Program-made: the position numbers and the translations under genes
The notes under the pieces: model-generated
Database searches by the model: none
Told to the model about the DNA's origin: nothing
The model's input: the letters and a program-made list of their open reading frames with translations, nothing else
Origin: Paenibacillus luteus
GTDB lineage: Bacteria; Bacillota; Bacilli; Paenibacillales; Paenibacillaceae
NCBI RefSeq assembly: GCF_006542765.1
Contig: NZ_SKCD01000008.1
Span: 62,001 to 126,000, forward strand
Direction of reading: 5' to 3'
Length of the DNA: 64,000 bases
Shown: one piece after another, positions 57,367 to 64,000 of the stretch
How the letters are laid out: every line of letters begins with the position of its first letter
Numbering within the stretch: the stretch's first letter is position 1

Positions 57367-57479
57367 TGTTCGTTATTCCTCCTGGAATATGAATTAGTCT
57401 TAGGCTTCAAATGAATGTACACACTATCAACAACTGCTTCAGTCGATCCACAGCTCAAGGCTTCCTGATAGGTCCAGCC

Positions 57480-57857
57480 TTACGATAAGATAATGGCACT
57501 GTCGATTTGAGTAAACACATTGCTTCTCATTTGCCCGCCATCCATTGCAGTTACAACAGTCCGGCTAGGAACGTTCACAATCATTGCAATATCTCGAAAT
57601 ACGATCAAGGAGTCCTGAGCGCCTTTAGACGCTGCTTCTTCAACGGCATTAATAATTTTCGTCAAAGATTCCGGCTGTAATTTGATGCCTCTTTGCTGCA
57701 TGCGTACTTCAGCATGATGACTAAACTTGAGCACTTTGGCATCAAGCATATCCTTAAACTCATTTGGTTGCGGTGAACGGCCTGCTGCCGCTTTGGCTGA
57801 CTGAAGCGGTGTGGACTTAACCGGAAACAAATGACCGATTTTTACGCCATCGTTCAT
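57480..57857 (-). CDS. TIGR02530-type flagellar operon protein
   Basis: A 125-residue soluble protein with KVLKFSHHAEVRMQQRGIKL in the middle and a C-terminal IAMIVNVPSRTVVTAMD segment, matching the small flagellar-operon family between flgD and flgE in many Firmicutes. No membrane segment. Function not established. Start overlaps the flgD stop by one base. Confidence 0.82.
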   Translation of the reverse strand: MNDGVKIGHLFPVKSTPLQSAKAAAGRSPQPNEFKDMLDAKVLKFSHHAEVRMQQRGIKLQPESLTKIINAVEEAASKGAQDSLIVFRDIAMIVNVPSRTVVTAMDGGQMRSNVFTQIDSAIILS

Positions 57858-58357
57858 TAGCTCTCCGCCTCCTCCGCAGCCTCCGCTGATTCAGAAGACT
57901 CTTGATCTGGCGATGAATTACCAGCACCACCATTGGAGATCGAGCTTACATAATCCAGAGCTACTTGAGTGGCGCCTACCGTGGCGTAGAGAATACCATC
58001 TTTTGAAATAATGGAATCCACGACCCCGTTTACAGGTGTAACGTTACCTGCTTTATCGTATTCGTTCCATTCAATCGTTTTACCGATCAGGCTGGATGCG
58101 GAACCCATACTTTGACGCATCAACGATAGCTCTGTCGCCATATTCATTAATTGCTCTACTGATGTAAATTGTGCCATTTGCGCAATAAAATCCTTGTCTT
58201 GAAGCGGCTGCATAGGATCTTGATTTCGAAGCTGCGTAACAAGTATGCTTAGAAACTGATCCTTGCCAAGTGTATCTGTTTTTTTGTTGGCCGCTGCTTG
58301 TACATTAGCTGTACTATAATTCGGCCAAACGACGCGAGTCGAAACGCTGTCTGCCAT
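57857..58357 (-). CDS. flgD: Hook-capping protein FlgD
   Basis: Scaffold for hook assembly. 166 residues with the N-terminal FLSILVTQLRNQDPMQPLQDKDFIAQMAQF signature region (here beginning LGKDQ) and an acidic Glu/Ser/Ala C-terminal tail. AGGTGAT precedes the ATG. Confidence 0.95.
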   Translation of the reverse strand: MADSVSTRVVWPNYSTANVQAAANKKTDTLGKDQFLSILVTQLRNQDPMQPLQDKDFIAQMAQFTSVEQLMNMATELSLMRQSMGSASSLIGKTIEWNEYDKAGNVTPVNGVVDSIISKDGILYATVGATQVALDYVSSISNGGAGNSSPDQESSESAEAAEEAES

Positions 58358-58397
58358 TTCCGATCACCTCCATTCCTCGAGCAATTGGGTTCGCACC

Positions 58398-59771
58398 CTA
58401 TGCTTTGACATTCAATCCTCTGCCGAATCCAAGTCCCTGAATAGATGCTTGTTCAATCATTTCCGTTTCGAACTGGGACTCGTTAGAGCCCTCTTCACCA
58501 TTAAAACCTTGCCGATTGGATGCATGCTGCTGCCCACTTCCTTGGCCATTCTGCTGCTGAGAGAGCTGTGGAGAGGCTTGTCCTTGTGATACCTCTAGCT
58601 TGTCGACCATAAGGCCTTGAGCTTGCAGAGCTGAACGAAGCTGTGCCATTTGATTATCCAGCATATCCTTAGCCATTGCAGTATCGGTTTGGAAGATCGC
58701 TGTAAGCAATCCGTTTTGCATCGTAATGCGCACATCTACCTGGCCTAAATGCTCAGGAAATAGCATAAGCTTCGCTTCTGAGACACCGTTCAGCGTCGTT
58801 AGATCAAATTTCTGTACGATCATTCCCGACATCGACTTGGCAAACTCATCCGCTACAACAAAAGAGGTTGGTGCAGCTGGCGAATTCGAAGAAAGAGGTA
58901 AAAGGCCTCTTGTTGTTTCTGTCTGGCCGGCTCCTGTCTGAAGCTGAGGAATCGCTTCTACCGGTGATGCTGCTGCTTCTGTGTCAACAGTCTGCTCCAA
59001 GTTTTGAACAGCTGCCGATATCAGTACCGGATGAACGGCTTGTTGAGATAAGCGCTGCAGCAAGGTGCTGCCGTCTGTTTGTGCCGCTGCTTTTACATTA
59101 AACAGTTGTTGTGAAGCAGCTTCCGATTTCGTTGGATTCTTGCTAGTATCCACCGGTTCGCCATCCAAAATCGCTGTTAGTGCTTGAAGCTGAGATGCAA
59201 CCAATACCGTCGGTTCTTGCTGCTGAATAAGCTTCGTTGTGCCTTGCTGAAGCATTGCCTGTAATTGCAGCAGCGTATCCTGCAAGCTGGACTTTACGTT
59301 AGCCGCTTGTACATTTAATGAAAGGGCTGAATCGCTTTCGTCTACTGCAGGCTCAAAGCTGGCTGGCTGCTGAATGATGGGTACCGGCATGCCCAAAAGC
59401 GCAAGCAGAGCATTCATCTGATCAAGCACGGCAGCGAGCTGATCAACCTGCTCCTGGTCTTCAACAACAGGTTCAGTTTCTTCAGGTGCTGCTTGGCCAA
59501 GCTCACCTAGCAAGCCATCGATAATTGACATCAGCTCCGACAACGTTGCGGCAGTCGAAACGGTTTCTGTTGCAACAGCTGCTTCTTTCGAAATCGTTGC
59601 AACTAAGGACTTGCCTTGGAGGCTGCCTGCTGCGCTAGCTGCATCACCATTAATTTGTTGCACCAATGTTTTTTGGAATTCAGCGCCACTAGCATTTTTG
59701 CTTGTTTGCGCTGTTGCTCCAGCTTGTACTTGTGCTTGCGGCGTGACCGCTTGCGATACTGACATTTCCAT
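58398..59771 (-). CDS. fliK: Hook-length control protein FliK
   Basis: Secreted molecular ruler that sets hook length and triggers the FlhB switch. 457 residues from the ATG at 59771, chosen for GGGAGGTG upstream. The long central part is low complexity (Gln, Ala, Thr, Ser), and the conserved C-terminal domain carries LMLFPEHLGQVDVRITMQNG. Between the motE-like gene and flgD, as expected. Confidence 0.93.
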   Translation of the reverse strand: MEMSVSQAVTPQAQVQAGATAQTSKNASGAEFQKTLVQQINGDAASAAGSLQGKSLVATISKEAAVATETVSTAATLSELMSIIDGLLGELGQAAPEETEPVVEDQEQVDQLAAVLDQMNALLALLGMPVPIIQQPASFEPAVDESDSALSLNVQAANVKSSLQDTLLQLQAMLQQGTTKLIQQQEPTVLVASQLQALTAILDGEPVDTSKNPTKSEAASQQLFNVKAAAQTDGSTLLQRLSQQAVHPVLISAAVQNLEQTVDTEAAASPVEAIPQLQTGAGQTETTRGLLPLSSNSPAAPTSFVVADEFAKSMSGMIVQKFDLTTLNGVSEAKLMLFPEHLGQVDVRITMQNGLLTAIFQTDTAMAKDMLDNQMAQLRSALQAQGLMVDKLEVSQGQASPQLSQQQNGQGSGQQHASNRQGFNGEEGSNESQFETEMIEQASIQGLGFGRGLNVKA

Positions 59772-59810
59772 ATTTTTCACCTCCCTCCCTCTTATCACAA
59801 TGCCTAAGCC

Positions 59811-60716
59811 TTAACTGCCAGACATTAATTTTGCTACCAGCTGTGCTGTTGCCTTTTCATTTATGCTGGACATTTGTGCGAGTATTGCCGATCTCGTTTG
59901 GTTATCTACCGCATTCAGAATACGAAGAACCTTGCTTGGACTCACATCAATCATTTTAACTAACAATTCGGCTGCGCTTTTGGCATCCATTGCCGTGAAA
60001 GTGGCAGCGAGCTGCTCTTGGTCAAGTACTGAGGATGCTGGCTTTGCAACGGTCGTTTTTTGAGCGTCCAGCTTCGCCTGAAGTGCAGCAATTTGCAAAT
60101 CCTTGGCTTTCACATTATCCTTCAGCATCATTGCCGCATCGGCCGCAGTCTGAGGATTCATTTTTTCCATTATCCGAACTCTGTCATCCGAGCGCATATT
60201 TGCGAATACGAGCACCATCTCTTCCAATGTCATGCTTTGCAGGATTGGAGCCGCTTTGCTTGGCGTTATTTTGGAGAACATGGTTGCAAGCTCTTGAATC
60301 TTCGCCTGATACTCCTCGTCTTCCAGCAATTCTACGTCGTTCACGCTCTTGAGTTGGGTGTTGTCACTTTGCAGTTCCTTAACCTCTTGCTCTAGTGTTG
60401 ACTTAGTCTGATTTGCTGCAGCAAGCTCACTTTCAATAGAGGTCAATTGCGCCTGAAGATCAGCAATCTTTGCAGACATATTTGCCGTTTTCAGCCCTTC
60501 ATCATTTAAAGCGCCGCCTGCAACCTTTGGTTCAGGTAGTACGTCTTTTAAGAAAGGAACCGAATTGCCGGCCTCTAGTATCTTATTTCGAAAGTCATTG
60601 TCGAACAGGGTATACAATACGCCGAGCAATACAATTGCAAATAAAATCGGCGTCATTAAGAACATAATTCGCTCTAATGTGCTGTATCCTTGTTTTTCAT
60701 TATCGGTACCCGCCAA
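59811..60716 (-). CDS. MotE-like membrane protein (YlxF position) with duplicated domain
   Basis: A 301-residue protein with one membrane segment (about 18-38), a coiled coil (78-130) and two related segments of about 60 residues (138-198 and 233-298). The segments share the pattern LA-F-M--S-AA-IL--M-...V--I---M--Q. This pattern is that of the MotE/MgtE-N-like domain, which usually occurs once in the YlxF/MotE chaperone family. A second coiled coil (199-220) separates them. Start is TTG with GAGGGAGTG upstream. Gene position between fliJ and fliK equals B. subtilis ylxF. Confidence 0.85.
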   Translation of the reverse strand: MAGTDNEKQGYSTLERIMFLMTPILFAIVLLGVLYTLFDNDFRNKILEAGNSVPFLKDVLPEPKVAGGALNDEGLKTANMSAKIADLQAQLTSIESELAAANQTKSTLEQEVKELQSDNTQLKSVNDVELLEDEEYQAKIQELATMFSKITPSKAAPILQSMTLEEMVLVFANMRSDDRVRIMEKMNPQTAADAAMMLKDNVKAKDLQIAALQAKLDAQKTTVAKPASSVLDQEQLAATFTAMDAKSAAELLVKMIDVSPSKVLRILNAVDNQTRSAILAQMSSINEKATAQLVAKLMSGS

Positions 60717-60752
60717 TTCCGTTCACTCCCTCTAGCCGGTGTCACACATCAC

Positions 60753-61199
60753 TTATGGGGTTGGTATCATGAAACGGACGCTTGCCATCTCGTCCAGCTC
60801 GTTCTGCTCTTTCAATTGCACAGCATACTGGAACCGGTCACGCGCATGATCTTTTGCTTTAAGCCACATCTTCTCATCCTTCATTCGGTCTGAGAGCTTA
60901 AGTCTGCCTTGGTCAACCGCCTTTTGTGCATGCAGCACGTCTTTCACTTTGCTTGCGATACAAGAAACCAAATAATCCAAATATTGCTGAATCACTTGAA
61001 GCTCTGACAAAGGAACGGTAGTCTGGGAAGCATTAAGCAATTTATCTTCCCAATCTCGTTGCTTACGCTGCAACTGCTCCAGCGACAGTTCCTCTTCAAC
61101 CAGTACACCAATAGCGGATGAAAGCATCCACTCCGCTTGCGTCTTCTCACTAGACTTCAAATCAACAACTCTTTGAAATGAATAACGAAATGATGCCAT
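60753..61199 (-). CDS. fliJ: Flagellar export chaperone FliJ
   Basis: Coiled-coil protein acting with the FliI ATPase. 148 residues, nearly all helical, starting MASFRYSFQRVVDLKSSEK. AGGAGT overlaps the fliI stop and supports the ATG at 61199 rather than the TTG at 61211. Confidence 0.94.
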   Translation of the reverse strand: MASFRYSFQRVVDLKSSEKTQAEWMLSSAIGVLVEEELSLEQLQRKQRDWEDKLLNASQTTVPLSELQVIQQYLDYLVSCIASKVKDVLHAQKAVDQGRLKLSDRMKDEKMWLKAKDHARDRFQYAVQLKEQNELDEMASVRFMIPTP

Positions 61200-61207
61200 T
61201 AACCGAT

Positions 61208-62533
61208 TCAACTCCTGTAAAATTCGGTAATCAAACGATTTTGTGCTTCTTCAAGGCTTACCTTTTCATTGGTTTTCTGCTTAGTGAAACTCTGAATGGG
61301 CTCAATATATTCAAGTGCCCTATCAATTTCTGCATTTGAACCCCGTTGGTACGCCCCGATATTGATTAGGTCTTCCGAATCTTTATAAGTAGCCAGAAGC
61401 TTTTTCAATTCGTTTGCGGCATCCTGCTGTTCTTCCGTTACGATTTCTTTCATCACCCGGCTTACGGAAGCCAACACGTCTATCGCGGGAAAATGTCCTT
61501 TGTGAGCCAATTGGCGACTCAAAACGATATGACCATCTAGAATTCCGCGCACGGCATCAGCGATTGGTTCGTTCATATCATCGCCATCGACGAGAACAGT
61601 ATAGAACGCTGTGATTGAACCGGACGGACCAGTGCCCGCTCGTTCAAGAAGCTTTGGCAGCGCGGCAAATACAGAAGGCGTATACCCTCGTGTAGCAGGC
61701 GGCTCCCCTATGGCAAGGCCTACTTCACGCAGTGCCATCGCATATCTTGTGACGGAATCCATCATCAGCATGACATTCAAACCACGATCACGGAAATATT
61801 CTGCGATTGAGGTTGCAATCAAAGCGCCCTTCATCCGAATAAGTGCCGGCTGATCCGAGGTTGCCACAATAACGACAGATCGCGCAAGGCCTTCTGGACC
61901 TAAATCCTTCTCTATGAACTCCAGCACCTCGCGTCCACGCTCGCCAATAAGGGCAATGACGTTGACATCAGCAGAGGTGTTTCTTGCAATCATGCCAAGC
62001 AATGTGCTCTTACCTACGCCTGAGCCAGCAAAAATACCTACTCGTTGACCGCGGCCAACCGTAAGTAAACCGTCAATCGCTCTTACGCCAATACCAAGCG
62101 GTTCAACTACCCGTGGCCGCATGAGCGGATTGCTAGGCTCATTGTGAGTGGAATAGTGAGGCATGCGCCTTGGCAAGAAAGAACCGTCAAGCGGATTACC
62201 TAATCCGTCTAGCACTTTACCGAGCAGTTCGGAACCTACCTGCACCGTTAATGGCTTGCCGGTTCCTACGACATCACAGCCCGGACTAATCGCATGAAGA
62301 TCGCCCAATGGCATCAGAATAACTTTATTCTCACGAAATCCAACAACTTCTGCTTTAATCGGCTTTGCACCCTTGGAAGGATAGATAAAGCATACATCGC
62401 CGATACTTGCATCCGGCCCTTCCGATTCAACGGTTAGTCCGATAACCTGAGTGACTTTTCCGTTAACCCTTACAGGATCCAGCGGTTGCAAATGCTCAAT
62501 GTACTTTAGCACATCTAAATTATTCACTATCAT
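61208..62533 (-). CDS. fliI: Flagellum-specific ATP synthase FliI
   Basis: Hexameric ATPase that energises type III flagellar export. Walker A IFAGSGVGKSTLLGM, Walker B VMLMMDSVTRYAMA and the F1-beta-like signature PAIDVLASVSRVM are present. The frame is open far upstream (to 62767) inside fliH, but the ATG at 62533 with GAGG 8 bases upstream gives 441 residues, the family length. Overlaps fliH by 14 bases. Confidence 0.97.
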   Translation of the reverse strand: MIVNNLDVLKYIEHLQPLDPVRVNGKVTQVIGLTVESEGPDASIGDVCFIYPSKGAKPIKAEVVGFRENKVILMPLGDLHAISPGCDVVGTGKPLTVQVGSELLGKVLDGLGNPLDGSFLPRRMPHYSTHNEPSNPLMRPRVVEPLGIGVRAIDGLLTVGRGQRVGIFAGSGVGKSTLLGMIARNTSADVNVIALIGERGREVLEFIEKDLGPEGLARSVVIVATSDQPALIRMKGALIATSIAEYFRDRGLNVMLMMDSVTRYAMALREVGLAIGEPPATRGYTPSVFAALPKLLERAGTGPSGSITAFYTVLVDGDDMNEPIADAVRGILDGHIVLSRQLAHKGHFPAIDVLASVSRVMKEIVTEEQQDAANELKKLLATYKDSEDLINIGAYQRGSNAEIDRALEYIEPIQSFTKQKTNEKVSLEEAQNRLITEFYRS

Positions 62534-63359
62534 CGTAAGGACCTCGCTCTTCGCCACTGTGATGAGCAAGATGAATAAGTTCCCGTTTGATTTCAGACAA
62601 CTGCGTATCGATACGAGCATCGATGCTTCCAAATGCAGAGCGTATAACACAGCCATTGTCCTTAACGGTCGAATCAGGTAAAATTTGCAATTCAGCTTGC
62701 GAATCGATGGCAAAATGAAGCTCTTCCCTAGCCGCCTGTACAAAAGCAAGCTGACCCGGTGCCACACAAAGTGTGATTACCCCTTGCTCTCTTCGTCTGG
62801 AAAGCGATTTACGAATAAGCTCAATCGCCATATCTGGTGCCAACGTTAACTGCTGCCCAATAATTTTTTCTGCAATCGCGCAGCTGAGCTCAACGAGGAA
62901 AGGCTCCGCCTCTTGAATGATTTGCTCACGCATGTCAAAAGCTGTTTTCAGAACATCCGATGCTTCCGTAAGCTTTTGATCCCAAATGCGACGCATCTCG
63001 GTTTCTGATTGGGATGATCCTTCCGAGTATCCTTGCTCGAAACCTGCTTTACGCGAAGCTTCAAAAGCGACTTCATCCTCGGTACGCTTTTCCATCCACC
63101 AAACATCGATTTGCTGCTGGGTCTCGGCCAAAATCTTCTCGCGTTCCTCGGCTGCTTCTAGCAGCTGTTCTTCCGCATACTGCTGTGCATCATTTAAAAT
63201 TTGGTCACGCAGTGACACCGTTTCTTCATCAGGCCCTATCTCTGTTTCTTCTTCCTTAACATCCTCTTCGTTTGCATCAGCATTACGCTGATACATCCAT
63301 TCCAGCTGCTTTAGTTGATCAAGTGTGATCACGCTCGAAGATTTGATCAAGTTAGACAA
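62520..63359 (-). CDS. fliH: Flagellar export stator FliH
   Basis: Negative regulator and peripheral stalk of FliI. 279 residues from the TTG at 63359 (MSNLIKSSSVI...), chosen since GGAGGAGA lies upstream and the longer frame runs into fliG. Acidic coiled-coil N-terminal half, conserved C-terminal domain (about 150-260). Overlaps fliG by 8 bases. Confidence 0.92.
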   Translation of the reverse strand: MSNLIKSSSVITLDQLKQLEWMYQRNADANEEDVKEEETEIGPDEETVSLRDQILNDAQQYAEEQLLEAAEEREKILAETQQQIDVWWMEKRTEDEVAFEASRKAGFEQGYSEGSSQSETEMRRIWDQKLTEASDVLKTAFDMREQIIQEAEPFLVELSCAIAEKIIGQQLTLAPDMAIELIRKSLSRRREQGVITLCVAPGQLAFVQAAREELHFAIDSQAELQILPDSTVKDNGCVIRSAFGSIDARIDTQLSEIKRELIHLAHHSGEERGPYDDSE

Positions 63360-64000
63360 TAATATCGTCTCCTCCACCACGGGCAATGATGATTTCACCA
63401 GACTCTTCTAATCTCCGAATGGTAGCTACGATGCGTGTCTGTGCCTCTTCCACATCGCGTAGTCGAACAGGACCCATGAATTCCATTTCTTCCTTGAAGG
63501 TTTCCGCCATTCGTTTCGACATGTTCCGGAATATCGCCTCACGGACCTCTTCGCTGGCCACTTTAAGCGCAAGCTGCAAGTCTGCATTTTCGATATCTCG
63601 AATAATACGCTGTATGGAGCGATTATCGATATTGACGATATCTTCGAATACAAACATCCGTTTTTTGATTTCTTCTGCAAGCTCGGGATCTTGAATTTCG
63701 AGTGCATCGAGAATCGTACGTTCGGTTCCGCGATCGACACCATTCAAAATCTGTACGATGGAATCAATGCCTCCAGCATTCGTGTAATCCTGTGTAACCG
63801 TTGCGGACAACTTCTGTTCCAGTACACGCTCCACTTGTGAAATAACCTCTGGAGAAGTACTATCCATTAGAGCAATCCGCCTTGCAACCTCTGCTTGCTT
63901 CTCTTGTGGAAGTGACGAGAGAATATGAGAAGATTGCTCGGATTGCAAATAAGATAATACCAATGCAATCGTCTGTGCATTCTCGTTTTGGATAAAGTTT
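63352..64000 (-). CDS. fliG: Flagellar motor switch protein FliG, C-terminal two thirds (cut by window edge)
   Basis: Torque-generating C-ring protein. About 215 residues are visible, beginning NFIQNENAQTIALVLSY at the edge; about 120 N-terminal residues lie beyond base 64000. The middle-domain EHPQ-type segment is represented by IQNENAQT, and the C-terminal torque helix has the alternating charges of MFVFEDIVNIDNRSIQRIIRDI. Ends GGGDDIIV. Confidence 0.95.
   Translation of the reverse strand, partial: NFIQNENAQTIALVLSYLQSEQSSHILSSLPQEKQAEVARRIALMDSTSPEVISQVERVLEQKLSATVTQDYTNAGGIDSIVQILNGVDRGTERTILDALEIQDPELAEEIKKRMFVFEDIVNIDNRSIQRIIRDIENADLQLALKVASEEVREAIFRNMSKRMAETFKEEMEFMGPVRLRDVEEAQTRIVATIRRLEESGEIIIARGGGDDIIV

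Noticed and set aside
62534..62767. Longer N-terminus for FliI reaching into fliH
   Set aside because: The extra 78 codons overlap fliH out of frame, do not resemble FliI, and the ATG at 62533 has a ribosome site and gives the family length.

Overview
The window is a stretch of Gram-positive, endospore-forming, flagellated chromosome. It most resembles Paenibacillus or a close relative. That assignment rests on gene order and protein character, not on a database search. Every gene I can support lies on the minus strand, 66 in all, with the first and last cut by the window edges. I see no tRNA, rRNA, CRISPR array, insertion sequence, prophage or other transferred block. The order is the classic Bacillales core order, so most genes can be named with confidence.

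Layout in the direction of transcription (right to left). (1) 64000-36056: a fla/che supercluster. It runs fliG-fliH-fliI-fliJ-motE-like-fliK-flgD-(TIGR02530-type gene)-flgG/flgE-flbD-fliL-fliM-fliY-cheY-fliO-fliP-fliQ-fliR-flhB-flhA-flhF-flhG-cheB-cheA-cheW-cheC-cheD, then a small membrane protein, sigD, a DUF342 protein, a small hydrophilic protein, a SwrB-like protein and an MltG-like protein. Genes overlap or nearly abut and I found no strong terminator inside. (2) 36033-23035: rpsB-tsf-pyrH-frr-uppS-cdsA-dxr-rseP-proS-polC, covering translation, nucleotide and envelope precursor synthesis, membrane proteolysis and replication. (3) 23009-14687: the rimP-nusA-rnpM-rplGA-infB-rbfA-nrnA-truB-ribF operon behind a strong predicted promoter. 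(4) 14638-8939: rpsO, pnp, ylxY, mlpA and dut as short units. (5) 8880-4090: dpaA-dpaB-asd-dapG-dapA, taking aspartate to dihydrodipicolinate and on to spore dipicolinic acid. (6) 3998-1: rnjB, tepA-ylzJ and the 5' part of ftsK/spoIIIE.

The regulatory sites read from the sequence fit this picture. Vegetative-type promoters, several with an extended -10 (TGN), precede ftsK, mlpA, rimP and rpsB. Sporulation-type promoters precede tepA (sigma-G-like), dpaA (sigma-K-like) and possibly ylxY (sigma-E-like). Rho-independent terminators or hairpins separate rnjB/tepA, dapA/rnjB, dut/dpaA, pnp/ylxY, rpsO/pnp and rpsB/tsf. Structured leaders are visible before rpsB, rimP, rpsO, pnp and especially rnjB, whose predicted leader is about 310 nt.

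I did not find a clearly new defence, mobile or biosynthetic system. The least understood items are the cluster of uncharacterised small genes around sigD, the duplicated-domain MotE-like protein, the long structured RNase J leader with tandem hairpins, the archaeal/eukaryal-type prolyl-tRNA synthetase at the usual bacterial proS locus, and a YlxY polysaccharide-deacetylase homologue lacking the usual aspartates.
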